Assembly (NCBI GenBank): GCA_009781495.1
Contig: WQYA01000009.1
Location: 1 to 46,525 of the forward strand
Length of the DNA: 46,525 nt
From: Cystobacterineae bacterium
GTDB taxonomy: Bacteria > Myxococcota > Myxococcia > Myxococcales > Myxococcaceae
Reading direction: 5' to 3'
Part shown: one piece after another, positions 6,690-16,998 of the stretch
Position numbering within the stretch: position 1 is the first letter of the stretch
How the letters are laid out: each line of letters opens with the position of its first letter
The notes under the pieces: generated by a model
The model's database searches: none
The model's input: the letters and a program-made list of their open reading frames with translations, nothing else
What the model was told of the DNA's origin: nothing
Made by a program: the position numbers and the translations under genes

Positions 6690-9671
6690 CTAGAAAACAC
6701 CAATACTAAAATAAATGTTCCACAAGGCTTCATTGAGCAACTTGTCGGGGTTTAGGTTAAATCCAAAATCCAAAACCAAGGGCCCTACGGGTGTTCCATA
6801 ACGAATTCCCAAGCCCGCAACAGGACGCAAAGCCAAAGGGAACTGGGGCGTCTCCAACCAGAGGTTCCCCGCCTCCGCAAATAACCCTAACTCCAATTTC
6901 TCAAAAACAGGCATCCTCCACTCCGCCTTCAATAACAAAAAAAACTCACCCCCTTCGGAATATAGCCTCTCCCCTTTTAGAAAACGGCCTGCCGCCTCGC
7001 TACACCCTGTCTGGGAAATAACCCCTTCACACCTGCGTACTTCTTCCCGGTAGGTTTTCCGAGAGTCCGCAGCCAATACCCCATCTTCTGAAAAGCCGCG
7101 CAAACTGGTCGCGCCTCCCAAATAAAAACGTTTCACCGGAGGACTTACGCTGTTGTCGCTGAGTGGAAAAATTTTCCCTCCACGCAGAGAAAATGCCAGG
7201 ACGTTCTTCTGCACAGGAACATAAAAACTCAAATTGCCCGACAACTTCAAAAATTGGACGGCAACGGGGCTTCCTTTGTCATCTCTCGCATATAAATCGC
7301 TGACCCAATCCAAGGAAGCTTGAGCAAAAAAACCTCTCTTGGGAAAAACAGGATTGTCCCGAGCATCCAAAATGGTGGATGCCCGCAAACTCTGAAGCAC
7401 AAAAATCCCATCTAAAAAACGAAGTCTTTCAACATCTGCACGAAGCAAGGGCTGAATGTTTTTCACCAGCTTGTTGACCTTGGAATATTCCGCTTCCCAC
7501 TGCAAAAGAAACGTTAACTCTGGCCATACTCCAGGAATCCAAGGGATGTTTAAGGGGCGCGTCCAATCCAACCCGGGTCCAAAAGCCCCACGCATGAAAC
7601 GGTAGGATGGACGAAACACGCGCTCACCCACCAAGTCAACACGAAACCCAATGTTTTTGGGCAACAATGAGCGGTTTTGCAAAGACAAGTTCCCCCTAAA
7701 ACCCAAAAACTCAAACCCAGACAAGTCTTCCGTGTCCACTTGGCCGAGCAAAACAGGTGCACTCGCTGCATAATAGTTAACGGCCAATCGCCCCGTCAAC
7801 GCAAGCGCATGCCCCCCTATGTTGGGATAGGCCACATCAAAAACCATTCGAGGACCATCGGCCATAAAATAGCCAATGCTGAATTCTCCCGAAAGCCGTG
7901 GACTCTCTTTCACCTCAACAGAAACATCCTTCTGCGGACTCTGTACCTCCGGCTCCAACAAACGCACCTCCACAAAACGAAAGGTGCCCAAGGCAGAAAG
8001 TCGACGCTGCAATGTCACCAAAGCTTTGGGATTGACAACCTGCCCTTCAACCAAGAAGACTTGTGAGTTTGCCGTTGTGAATTTGGTTTTCTCTAGCCCA
8101 CGAAAAACAACCTTTCCCAGACGGACTTGTGGACCAGGGGTCGCACGAAACTGTACCTCCACATTTCCTTCTTCGTCCTTCTGAAACTGAGCTTGAATGC
8201 TGACAAACCAATATCCATCATCCATCAGCTCCGCCAACAACCTCTGTCGCTCAATTTCAATGATCGACTCAGAAATCACCATGTTTGACGCAAGCCTGGA
8301 AGAGTGCTTTTTCTCGGGAAAACCTTCCATGCTCAGCTTCCGCAAACGAAATTGAGGACCTTCTTGAATGTCAAAATGGACAACAATACCTTCGTCGTCC
8401 CATTGCGCCTTGGAAAGAACAATGCTCGCATTCAAAAAGCCTCGCTCTTTATATAAATGGGTCATCCCCGCAGCGGTTTGGGGCCACACCTCCTCAATAA
8501 ACACTTGTTCAGCCCTAGGTATATAATCCAACTTCTCCACCCTCGGAGCCGGGCCTTGCAACATCAGCGGATCCGTCATGACTTCATCCAAAGCACCCAC
8601 CGCTGGAGCTGCTGCATTCATCATGTCGACAATAACGCGAACCAAATCCGCATCTGCAAGACGTGTGTTCCCATGGAAGACAATTTGTCGAACAAGCAGC
8701 TGACGTCCTTCTTCTATGAAAAATGCCAAGTTGGCATCCGTTTTGTCTTCTGAAAAAAAGGGCGCATGACGAATTCGCACCTCCGGGTAACCACGAAAGC
8801 GATAGAAATCCACCAGCCTTCGTTGAATGCGCTCCAGCTCCCAACGGTTGAGGGTCAGCGCCCCTCCAAAGTGGACTATCTCCTCCAATACCCTCGCGGA
8901 TAACCGCTGATTTCCCCGAAAAGTAAGTGTCCACTTGGGCCCAGAAACTACTGAAAAACAAAGCTCCCCCTCCGCCCTCTCAAGGCGCGCCAGTTGAATC
9001 TGCCAATAACCTTCACGAATGAAAAAATCCCGAAGCTTCTGCTCCTCTTGTTCAACCTGCTCCAGGTTGAAAACGGCCCCCTCCTTTAAATTTATCCTCT
9101 GCTTTAAAAAATTTTCTGAAAAAGGAAGCTGGCCTTCAAATATGATCTTCTGAATGTGCAGCGGCTCCCCCTCGTTCAGCTCCACAATGGCTTCCGCCCC
9201 TCCGGGTTGCACACTGGCTGACACCCCTATTTGTACTTGAGGATAGCCCAGCTTTTCATAACGCGCCTTCAACCGTTCCCGCGCCGCCACCATCGTCTCA
9301 TTGGTTAAATCGATCCCCGCTATCAACCCAGATACGTTCGCAATGTCTGAATCTGCCAAACGACGGTTGCCCATCACAATGAGCCGCGTCAGCTTTCTTT
9401 TCGCCCATAAATCAAACCTCAACAACAGGCCTTCTTGGCTGGGAATCGAAAATACCGCAGCGTCGGCAAAACGTCCCGTCTCCAAAAGCCGAAGCAAGGC
9501 TTGACGCACGGCTCTGGGTGAAAGTTGTTGCCCTTTTCGTATAGAAACCAAGGCGTCTAGGCCTTCAAGCTCGGCAACGTCTCCCTCCATAAGACGCAAT
9601 TCCACATTCTCGACCTTTTGCGAGGGCGAAGTACACAAAAGAAGACTCGTGAATAAAGCTATTATTCCCAT
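6690..9671 (-). CDS. tamA: TamA/BamA-type Omp85 outer-membrane protein
   Basis: About 993 residues. I start at the ATG giving MGIIALFTSLLLCTSPSQ, a signal peptide; an in-frame start at 9725 would add 18 residues without a signal. Several POTRA domains fill the first ~580 residues (repeated patterns such as GNRRLADSDIANVSGL, FRGNQRLSARVLEE and FHGNTRLADADLVRV). A C-terminal 16-strand Omp85 barrel follows, with the signature FYLGGATSLRGF and an aromatic C-terminus (YFSIGVF). More POTRA-like units are present than the three of E. coli TamA, so BamA-like architecture is possible. Its start overlaps the tamB stop by 10 bp, and pairing with tamB supports the TAM assignment. Confidence 0.88.
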   Translation of the reverse strand: MGIIALFTSLLLCTSPSQKVENVELRLMEGDVAELEGLDALVSIRKGQQLSPRAVRQALLRLLETGRFADAAVFSIPSQEGLLLRFDLWAKRKLTRLIVMGNRRLADSDIANVSGLIAGIDLTNETMVAARERLKARYEKLGYPQVQIGVSASVQPGGAEAIVELNEGEPLHIQKIIFEGQLPFSENFLKQRINLKEGAVFNLEQVEQEEQKLRDFFIREGYWQIQLARLERAEGELCFSVVSGPKWTLTFRGNQRLSARVLEEIVHFGGALTLNRWELERIQRRLVDFYRFRGYPEVRIRHAPFFSEDKTDANLAFFIEEGRQLLVRQIVFHGNTRLADADLVRVIVDMMNAAAPAVGALDEVMTDPLMLQGPAPRVEKLDYIPRAEQVFIEEVWPQTAAGMTHLYKERGFLNASIVLSKAQWDDEGIVVHFDIQEGPQFRLRKLSMEGFPEKKHSSRLASNMVISESIIEIERQRLLAELMDDGYWFVSIQAQFQKDEEGNVEVQFRATPGPQVRLGKVVFRGLEKTKFTTANSQVFLVEGQVVNPKALVTLQRRLSALGTFRFVEVRLLEPEVQSPQKDVSVEVKESPRLSGEFSIGYFMADGPRMVFDVAYPNIGGHALALTGRLAVNYYAASAPVLLGQVDTEDLSGFEFLGFRGNLSLQNRSLLPKNIGFRVDLVGERVFRPSYRFMRGAFGPGLDWTRPLNIPWIPGVWPELTFLLQWEAEYSKVNKLVKNIQPLLRADVERLRFLDGIFVLQSLRASTILDARDNPVFPKRGFFAQASLDWVSDLYARDDKGSPVAVQFLKLSGNLSFYVPVQKNVLAFSLRGGKIFPLSDNSVSPPVKRFYLGGATSLRGFSEDGVLAADSRKTYREEVRRCEGVISQTGCSEAAGRFLKGERLYSEGGEFFLLLKAEWRMPVFEKLELGLFAEAGNLWLETPQFPLALRPVAGLGIRYGTPVGPLVLDFGFNLNPDKLLNEALWNIYFSIGVF

Positions 9672-12600
9672 TCGAAACGAAACTTCAAATCGAACCCAGG
9701 GTTTGCCTGGTTCCAGTTGTCCCACTGCGCACGCAACGAAACCCTATCATTGATTCGCCATTCAGCTTGGGCCTTGGTTCCCCTTCCTGTAAACAACGGC
9801 TGTACAACTCCAACTCGAAACCGCTCTGATAACAGCTTGGACTCCAAACGCACAGACGGCTCCGTAAGCCCTGTCACCTCATTCACCGTCGTCGCAAACT
9901 GCATCTGTGGACTTAACAACAAAGAGCTGCCCGAAAATAAATTCTGAAATCGACGCTCCAAACCCGAAACACTGAAAAAAAACTGAGCTGCCAAACTGAC
10001 CCCTGCACTTGCGGAGGTTAACTGTTCATTGGATGTCGTCCCTATGGTCAAAACACTGAGAATGTCCGTTTCTGTCAAACTCGGCTCACTGCTCAAAACA
10101 ACTTTCGGATGGCTCAAATCTCCAGAGGCCCTGACAAATACAAGGTATTCCTGAATTTGAGACTGCGCTGCAAGTTGCAACGAGTTCGTCTTCCCAGAAA
10201 ACTGAAGAAGCCCTCGTTGTATGCCAAAGGTATTGCCTCTGAAATAGGCTTCCCCTCCCGGGGCCGTCTCTATGGTTCCATAAAGGTCCGGCTGCACGTT
10301 GCTCCCCAAAAGACGCATCTGCCCCAGCAAACGCACACGAGCAAGGTTGTTGTCTATATGTACATCGCCCGCCTTTAGCATAACCTCATATTTTAACCAT
10401 TCTTCTGCCGGCTTGGTGTCTTCATGGCTGCGAGCCCCTACCTGCAAAAGCAAGTCCTCTAATGCCAGCGGCTTCTCATAACGCAGTCTCTCAGCCTCTA
10501 TCTGTCCCGATAGGGTTAACAAAGGTTGAGAGCCTTCAAGGTGAAGGTTCCCAGAAAATATCCCTGGAACTCCCGGCAAAAGCTCCATGTTTATCTTCTG
10601 AAACTGCCCCTCTAGAGCAACGTCCTCTAGGCCGGATGAATTCCAACTCAATGCACCTTGCGCCTGCACTTGGCCTCCGTTCGCCAAAGCCTTCGCATCA
10701 TGTATCCACATCTTCTGGTTTGAAAATTCAATCTGCGCGTTGATCTGCTCCAGAGAAAGCGGCCATGCCTTCAACGTGGCTTGCGCTTGATGCAGTTCGG
10801 CTACCCCCGCAATGGATGGATTGAGCAAACTCCCTCCCACAACAGCTGTAATGCCTACTTCTCCTGCCCCATCTCCTATGCCCGGTAATAAAGTCTCTAG
10901 CAACCTTAGATCAAAGGTCCCATAAATGCTAAAGTTGGAGTCCTTTAGCCCTAAAATACCTTGAGCCAATAACGTCGTATTGGGACCTTGCATCTGCAAA
11001 AACGAAAGCTTGAGTTTTTCATTCGCATAACTCAGTTGCACAGGAGCTTTGTTGGAAACAGAAAAACCTTCCCTAGAAAAACGAAGCCACTCAATGTCTG
11101 CCTCCGCTGTCAGCGCCTTCGGGTTGTTGAGCTCCCCTTGGGCTCGCAAACGGGCTTTTGTGGAAACCAACATGGGCAAACCAAACGAAATCCCCGAGCG
11201 ATCTATGGCAGAGGACAAATGATAGGCATAAGGCTCCTTCAAAGTCATTCCCGCACTGAAATGCATGCCTGTCATCGGAGAACCTAAAAGCTTTAACTCT
11301 CTGCCCAACAACCTCCCTTCAATGCCTAAAGGCCCAAGACTTCTGTCTTGCCAACGCAATTGCGGAGAACGAATGACAAAGTGCACATCGGGAACGGTGG
11401 CATCTCCGACAGCTCGCGCTTGCACCGTCAATGGCCCCGAAAGCGCTTGCATCGAAGGAAAAGAAACTCCAAACCATTTCCCAAGGGCTTTGGTTTCATA
11501 GTTGGCTGTAAAATCCATCGAGCCATTAAAATCCCAACTCCCAGAAGCTCGAAGTCGGCCAAACTCACTCGTCAACAATGTGGGCGAAATACGAAGCGTT
11601 TGACCCGCTATCAACGAAAACTCTATGGAGCCCTTTCCTAGGGGTAACTGCATCAACTCTATGTCATCTACCTCAAGCCGAATCAACCCAGTGAATGCTT
11701 TTGCAGGACTTGAAAACGCCAAGGAGCCTGAAGCATTTCCGCGAAGTTTTCCCTGAAACGCTTCAAATGCTGGATGGAGTGGCAAAAAAACTTCCAAAAT
11801 GTCTTCCATACGACCGCTGGGAACTTGCGCAAACGCCACAAGCTTTGGAGCGCCCCCATGGAAATCTAAATCAACACGTCCAAAGAAATTCGTCTTGCGC
11901 TTTTGCCCCAAAATGCCGGGAAACGAAAGCACTCCTCCCTTCGCAGAAATGGAAGATTGTACTGTCCCTAAGGCATAGTCCCCAAAAATAAAGTCGTGGA
12001 GCCGAGCCTCCCCTTGTACTTCTACGCCACCCCTGAATTGCCCAAAAATACTGACGCGACCACTCCCACTCCCCCCCCAAGGAATTTGCGCAATGTGTCC
12101 AAAATCAGAAAGCTGAAGCTTGGACGCCTGTGCTTCTACGGAAATGCCGCCCCCTTCCTTGAAAAAAATAATGACCACCCCCTCCGCTTGGCTGAGCCAA
12201 TCCTTCCCCGCCTCTACATGTATGTTTTGAAATTCAACCCTGTCATCCAAAATCCCAAAACGGAACTTCATCCGACTTTGCTGAAATTGCAAAATGTCAA
12301 CACCCTCCTCCCTCGGAAGACGAAAGGAATGTGAAGCCAAAATGAAAGGCCCTGTGCTCGCTTCTACATCACCCCAAATGCCAAGCTTGGGAAACAGCTG
12401 GCCAACAAACTTGCCCTTTACACTGGCTTCAAAATCTACCCAGGAGCCCGGCACGGTCACCCGCTCCAATACCTGCGCAAGCGAAACATTCTGCGTCACC
12501 ACTGTAAACCGAAGCGGCCATGTCCCCTCCATCTCCATCTCCCCCTGAAACTCGGCACTCCCCTCCCCTATGGGAATACGCAACGCCTCCACCAACAATG

Positions 12601-13528
12601 TCTTCCCACTAAAAGCCAACTTGGCCCGAAAATCACCCGGCTGCATCCCACCCAACACCAACCCAACTGCATCCAACTCCGCACGAGCTGTTAGCTGATC
12701 TCTTCGCCCATTTAGGGAAACACGGGAATGAAAGTGGCCCTCTGCCCCAGAAATACCCAACCAACGGCCCAACATGTTCGCCGGCAAATAAACCTGGGAC
12801 ACCACCCCTATATAAGGTTGTGCAGCGCATAAATCCTCCACCTCCCCGGAAGAACGCCAAAGCATCTGCCCTAGGTTAAACTCCCCACTGCTTAGCCTTA
12901 GCCGCTCCTCCCCTACGTCAAGCTCAGCCTCTAAACGTAAACGCCCTATGTTCTCTTGCCGCTCCTGAATCTGAAGCTGCCCGTCCTCAATCCCCATACG
13001 AAACCACCCCTGCCCCGCCTTCTGGGTCCATTGTAATGAAAACCCGTTCAGCTGAGCCCCCACTCCAGGAATCTCCAGCTTGAATCCCCCCTCCACTATC
13101 TCAAGCTTTTGTATAACCCAACGGTTTAAATATTTAAGCCAACATTCCCTTTCCCCAAAGGTAGCAGTGGAGGAGAGGGTATCCTTCATTTTTAAATGTA
13201 CCGTCGGCTTGTGGATGCTTAGCTCCTGCAACTCTAAACCAAGCCAACGTAGCCCCCCCAGCTTTACCTCCAACGCCTCCATATCCAAAGAAAACCCCGC
13301 CTCCTTCGCGTCTATGCTCAAATTGCGAAGAGAGGCTTTGCGCTGCAACAAATGGATGGAGCAAGCTTCAAAACGAACTTCCCCACCTGTCTGCTTTGAA
13401 AGCTGCGTCTGAAGCAACTCACACAAAACAGGAGACACGCGCTCCTGGTTCATCCAAACCACTGCTGCGGCCAACGCCAGCAGCAATGTCAAAAAAATCA
13501 GCCTTCGTCTGCGTCTTGGATGGGCCAA
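9662..13528 (-). CDS. tamB: TamB / DUF490 translocation and assembly module protein
   Basis: A 1288-residue protein with an N-terminal basic stretch and signal anchor (residues about 8-27). A very long beta-rich periplasmic body follows (AsmA-like start, e.g. RKASLRNLSIDAKEAGFSLD). The C-terminal DUF490/TamB domain ends LRAQWDNWNQANPGFDLKF plus a short aromatic tail. TamB-like proteins form a hydrophobic groove spanning the periplasm and help lipid transport or outer-membrane protein assembly together with TamA. The next gene, tamA, overlaps its 3' end, and the ExeA-like ATPase gene ends 3 bp before its start. Confidence 0.9.
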   Translation of the reverse strand: MAHPRRRRRLIFLTLLLALAAAVVWMNQERVSPVLCELLQTQLSKQTGGEVRFEACSIHLLQRKASLRNLSIDAKEAGFSLDMEALEVKLGGLRWLGLELQELSIHKPTVHLKMKDTLSSTATFGERECWLKYLNRWVIQKLEIVEGGFKLEIPGVGAQLNGFSLQWTQKAGQGWFRMGIEDGQLQIQERQENIGRLRLEAELDVGEERLRLSSGEFNLGQMLWRSSGEVEDLCAAQPYIGVVSQVYLPANMLGRWLGISGAEGHFHSRVSLNGRRDQLTARAELDAVGLVLGGMQPGDFRAKLAFSGKTLLVEALRIPIGEGSAEFQGEMEMEGTWPLRFTVVTQNVSLAQVLERVTVPGSWVDFEASVKGKFVGQLFPKLGIWGDVEASTGPFILASHSFRLPREEGVDILQFQQSRMKFRFGILDDRVEFQNIHVEAGKDWLSQAEGVVIIFFKEGGGISVEAQASKLQLSDFGHIAQIPWGGSGSGRVSIFGQFRGGVEVQGEARLHDFIFGDYALGTVQSSISAKGGVLSFPGILGQKRKTNFFGRVDLDFHGGAPKLVAFAQVPSGRMEDILEVFLPLHPAFEAFQGKLRGNASGSLAFSSPAKAFTGLIRLEVDDIELMQLPLGKGSIEFSLIAGQTLRISPTLLTSEFGRLRASGSWDFNGSMDFTANYETKALGKWFGVSFPSMQALSGPLTVQARAVGDATVPDVHFVIRSPQLRWQDRSLGPLGIEGRLLGRELKLLGSPMTGMHFSAGMTLKEPYAYHLSSAIDRSGISFGLPMLVSTKARLRAQGELNNPKALTAEADIEWLRFSREGFSVSNKAPVQLSYANEKLKLSFLQMQGPNTTLLAQGILGLKDSNFSIYGTFDLRLLETLLPGIGDGAGEVGITAVVGGSLLNPSIAGVAELHQAQATLKAWPLSLEQINAQIEFSNQKMWIHDAKALANGGQVQAQGALSWNSSGLEDVALEGQFQKINMELLPGVPGIFSGNLHLEGSQPLLTLSGQIEAERLRYEKPLALEDLLLQVGARSHEDTKPAEEWLKYEVMLKAGDVHIDNNLARVRLLGQMRLLGSNVQPDLYGTIETAPGGEAYFRGNTFGIQRGLLQFSGKTNSLQLAAQSQIQEYLVFVRASGDLSHPKVVLSSEPSLTETDILSVLTIGTTSNEQLTSASAGVSLAAQFFFSVSGLERRFQNLFSGSSLLLSPQMQFATTVNEVTGLTEPSVRLESKLLSERFRVGVVQPLFTGRGTKAQAEWRINDRVSLRAQWDNWNQANPGFDLKFRFEWE

Positions 13529-13531
13529 GCA

Positions 13532-14473
13532 TTACCCACTGGCTTTCCCAAGTCCTTCCAAATACCGGTCGATCTCCGCCAGGTCGATGTTGGTTTTGGA
13601 AGCACCCGAACGCGGATGAAGCGATTCCAAAGTCTCTTCTCTGGGTGGATTCTGGCGTGAAAAATCCAAACCCATGTTGCTCGCTACCTGCCCAATCAAC
13701 ACAGGATCGATATAACGCTGGCGCGTCAAAAAAGCCTCAAACAAAGCATTGTCACACAAGGTGTTGATGAGACGGGGAACACCTCTGACATAGCGGTGAA
13801 TGGCTTCAATGGCCTCTTGAGAAAAGGGTACGTGCGGGCATTCCGCAAGACGCAAACGGTGGTGAATATAGTCCGAGGTGGATTCCGCAGTAAAAGGTTG
13901 CAGCTTATAGCGCAAAGCAACACGTTGAGCCAAGGGCGGATCTAACTTGAGGTTCTGCTCAAGTTCAGGAAGGCCGAAGAAAACAAAAGAAATAAGCTTA
14001 GCCCCCGGTACTTCAAGGTTTAAAAGTCCCCTAAACTCTTCCATTAACTCACGGCTTTGAAGCATTTGGGCTTCATCTACCAATACCACAGCCTTGCGCC
14101 CCGAATCATAAATCTCCAATAAACGCTGATAAAGCTGTGACAACAATGTCAGCTTCTCCGTGCCCGCATCCTCAACGCCCAACTGCATGGCGATACGCCG
14201 AAGCAGCCACGTGGCGGAAATGCCGGAGTGGATGATAATCAACAGCGCCGCTTCATATTCTTCTTCAGGCAAGGTATCCAACAAACGCCTGGCCAACATG
14301 GTCTTCCCAGCACCAATGTCCCCTACCAAAAGCGACAAACCTTTCATGCCTTGTACGGCGTGCAACAGACGCATCAAAGCTTGCTCGTGCTGAGCTGAAT
14401 GGAAATAGAAATGGCTGAGCGGGGCATTTGAAAAAGGCTCTTGCCTGAGTTGAAAAAAGTCAAGGTAAGTCAT
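13532..14473 (-). CDS. ExeA/GspA-like AAA ATPase
   Basis: A 313-residue cytoplasmic AAA ATPase of the ExeA/GspA/MSHA-MshM type. It begins with the family's N-terminal signature (YLDFFQLRQEPFSNAPLSHFY). Walker A is GDIGAGKT (51-58), Walker B is VVLVDEAQ (ending near Glu134), and a C-terminal helical lid contains GVPRLINTLCDNAL. Unlike ExeA it has no peptidoglycan-binding segment. Family members assist secretin or pilus assembly; its place in the pil-TPR-tam block is consistent with an envelope assembly role. It starts 6 bp after the TPR gene and ends 3 bp before tamB. Its exact client is unknown. Confidence 0.85.
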   Translation of the reverse strand: MTYLDFFQLRQEPFSNAPLSHFYFHSAQHEQALMRLLHAVQGMKGLSLLVGDIGAGKTMLARRLLDTLPEEEYEAALLIIIHSGISATWLLRRIAMQLGVEDAGTEKLTLLSQLYQRLLEIYDSGRKAVVLVDEAQMLQSRELMEEFRGLLNLEVPGAKLISFVFFGLPELEQNLKLDPPLAQRVALRYKLQPFTAESTSDYIHHRLRLAECPHVPFSQEAIEAIHRYVRGVPRLINTLCDNALFEAFLTRQRYIDPVLIGQVASNMGLDFSRQNPPREETLESLHPRSGASKTNIDLAEIDRYLEGLGKASG

Positions 14474-14479
14474 AGGCGC

Positions 14480-16936
14480 CTATACATAGCCAACTTTGCG
14501 TGAAACGGTGGATTTGGGTCTTTCTCCCGACGGCTCCGCCCCCAAGGCAACAGGCCCCCCTAACCCCCCTAATCTCTGTTCCACATCTCGAAAACCAGGT
14601 TGTCTTGCCAACAACCGTGAATAGTGGAAACGCGCATCTTCTTTGCGCCCAATGGCTTCTAAAAGCACAGCCAACTCATAACGTAACGAAAGCTCACTTT
14701 CCGGAGCCAAGGCAATTCGCTCAATCGCCAACTCATAGGTACGAACGGCTTCACCCCATTCTTGTTTCGCCGCAAACAACAAAGCCATCATCGTCAAACA
14801 ATCCAGCTCTTTTCTCGTCCCCTGACATCCTTGAATCGCTTGCCTAAACTCTGAGAGCGCATCGTCCAACAACCCCATTTCTTTGTAGGCGATGCCCAAA
14901 TCATAGTGCGTTTCAACGTCACCGCCTTGAACAACTTGTTGGAGGCCTTTTTTGAATTCCGAGAAAACATCGTCGACAGAATATTGGAATTCATCCGACA
15001 AAGCAGAAGGCTCTTCGTCAACAATAACAAAGTCATCGTCCTCCATTGGCGAAAAAGAGGCCAAAGGGGCTTCCGATGGCGGGAGGTATTCTTCAGGGAA
15101 GAGGGGGGAGGGCAGACTTGTTGAAGGAGTGGTTGAAGGAGTGGTTGAAGGACTTGCTTGCAGACTTAGTGGAGAGGCCTCCAGGGGTGGTAGGGCCGAT
15201 ATCGCCTTTGAAGACTCCAGCTTTGCAAGCAGGGCCGTCGCCCGCGCATGGCCCGGGCGTACGGACAAAATCGCATTCAAAATGACGCGGGCCTCTTCTA
15301 AAATTCCATGGTTTATAAAAAACTCGGCCTCTTCACATTCTTCTGCACCCAGCTCAACACTTCCAATAAGAGGGGTTCTGCTCCCAGTGGCCCAAGCATT
15401 CTCCGAAGAAGCAGCAAGGGGCTTAAAAATGGCGGGCGTCTCTCCCGCAGGAGATGAAGTGGTTTGCACGGCTTCAGGAAAGGCCGCCTCCAGGGCTCCT
15501 GCCACACTTTCTGTTGCAAGCAAGGAATCATCCACCCTCAAATCTTCCGTAAGAGCTAAGCCCTTTGGAGGCGTACCCTCCACCTCCGCCTCAAGTATGG
15601 CGGGCGAAATTTCCATTCCGCCACCCAACACTGCCATGAAGGTGGGCACTTCAGGGTGCTGTGGATTCTCTTCAAGAATTTTCGCTAGGAAAAAGCGCGC
15701 CCGCTTTGCATCTCCAAGCCGCGTGTGCAGTCGCAACACATTCAACAACTGCTCTTCCGCCAAGCCAGGATTATGGGAGTCCGCATAAATGTGGTAGGCC
15801 TTTTCATGCGCGTCGATGTTTTCAGGAGCCACTTGAAAAATTTTCTTCAGGTGATCGAGCGCCTTTTCAAACAAACCATATTTAATATAGACGTCCGTCT
15901 CCGTGAGAATGCGCTCAAAGTTTTCTTCTTCCGACGAAGGCGCAGAAGGCTTCGACCAGGAACCGCTTGGGCTTGCTGATTTATAGGGTGTTGAGGGAAA
16001 ATGTGCAGAGGGCGATTTTGCAGGCGCTGTTGAAGCATAACGTGGACGCAGTTCAGAATCGTCGGGGGACAACTGCGCTAAACGGTCCCACACTTGTTCT
16101 GCCTCAACAACATCTCCTCGTTCCGTATAAATACGAGCCAACTCTTTGTATACGGAGAGGGCTTTGGGCAGTTGCCCCAGCTCTTCAAAAGCCATGGCCA
16201 TCATGCGCAAGGTATCCACGTCTTTTGCATTGGCTTTGAAGCAAAGTTGGAGCTTGCTCAAAGCGCGTTTGGGAGAGCCTTCTGACAAATAAATCTGCGC
16301 CAGCTCCTTGGCCAAATCCACACGCTCCGGAGTCAGCGCCAAAATCCGCTCAACAACACGCGCATATTCGTCAAGGCGCCCCTGCTCGCGAAACTCCAAG
16401 GCCGCCTCTTCAAACATGGTCAGAGACTCCACTTGTTTGTTTTGGCGCGCATAAAGCTCAGCAAGTTTTGCACGAATGGTGACATTTTGTAGGTCCAACG
16501 CCGCCATCTTTTCCAAAACTTCAATGGCGGCAGCCCAATTCCCCTGTTGCTCAAAATAGCCGATGGTTGCCTGATAATATCCCAAGGCCTCACCCAGCAG
16601 GTGAAGCTGTTGGTGCAACTCCGCCAGCTTCAAGTTGACCTCCATCAAGGAAGGATCCAACTTCAAAACTTGCTTATAGAGGGCGACGGCTTTGAGGAAA
16701 AAACCATCGCTCGCATAGCTTTCGGCTACACGCATAAAATAGGAAGACGCTAGCTTAGGCTCGTTCTTCTTCTGGTAGAGCTCCCCCATCTTCTGAAGGG
16801 TGCGCACATCCCGAGAATCAACGTCCAAAATACGCTGGTATTCCTTGATGGCCTTGTCATAGGCACCCTTCGCAACCAGCTTGCCAGCAGCCTCGATGAT
16901 TTTGTTCTTATCCAAGGTGGTCAACAACGAAAACAA
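14480..16936 (-). CDS. Large TPR protein (SgmX-like by position)
   Basis: An 818-residue cytoplasmic protein made mostly of tetratricopeptide repeats: an N-terminal block at about residues 10-290 (KAIKEYQRILDVDSRDVRTL, ALYKQVLKLDPSLMEVN), a middle block at about 330-440, a pair near 540-580 and a C-terminal block near 675-800. Ser/Pro/Thr-rich linkers separate them, including a short STTP repeat. No enzymatic motif is seen. In M. xanthus the TPR protein SgmX, which links the GTPase MglA to pilus activation at the leading pole, is encoded next to accC in the same pil neighbourhood (from memory). Position and TPR-only make-up suggest the same role here. It could otherwise be a generic scaffold. 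Confidence 0.8.
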   Translation of the reverse strand: MFSLLTTLDKNKIIEAAGKLVAKGAYDKAIKEYQRILDVDSRDVRTLQKMGELYQKKNEPKLASSYFMRVAESYASDGFFLKAVALYKQVLKLDPSLMEVNLKLAELHQQLHLLGEALGYYQATIGYFEQQGNWAAAIEVLEKMAALDLQNVTIRAKLAELYARQNKQVESLTMFEEAALEFREQGRLDEYARVVERILALTPERVDLAKELAQIYLSEGSPKRALSKLQLCFKANAKDVDTLRMMAMAFEELGQLPKALSVYKELARIYTERGDVVEAEQVWDRLAQLSPDDSELRPRYASTAPAKSPSAHFPSTPYKSASPSGSWSKPSAPSSEEENFERILTETDVYIKYGLFEKALDHLKKIFQVAPENIDAHEKAYHIYADSHNPGLAEEQLLNVLRLHTRLGDAKRARFFLAKILEENPQHPEVPTFMAVLGGGMEISPAILEAEVEGTPPKGLALTEDLRVDDSLLATESVAGALEAAFPEAVQTTSSPAGETPAIFKPLAASSENAWATGSRTPLIGSVELGAEECEEAEFFINHGILEEARVILNAILSVRPGHARATALLAKLESSKAISALPPLEASPLSLQASPSTTPSTTPSTSLPSPLFPEEYLPPSEAPLASFSPMEDDDFVIVDEEPSALSDEFQYSVDDVFSEFKKGLQQVVQGGDVETHYDLGIAYKEMGLLDDALSEFRQAIQGCQGTRKELDCLTMMALLFAAKQEWGEAVRTYELAIERIALAPESELSLRYELAVLLEAIGRKEDARFHYSRLLARQPGFRDVEQRLGGLGGPVALGAEPSGERPKSTVSRKVGYV
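15121..15156. repeat. 12-bp tandem repeat, three units, inside the TPR gene
   Basis: TTGAAGGAGTGG is repeated at 15121-15132 and 15133-15144, with a diverged third unit at 15145-15156. It encodes the Ser-Thr-Thr-Pro repeats of the linker before the C-terminal TPR block. The unit is a multiple of three, so copy-number change would alter linker length without breaking the frame. Confidence 0.75.
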
Positions 16937-16998
16937 CAGTGAAAAGTTACGCTCAGCCTAGCAATGAAAACCCATGAGGCCAAGTTTTTCGATTGAGT

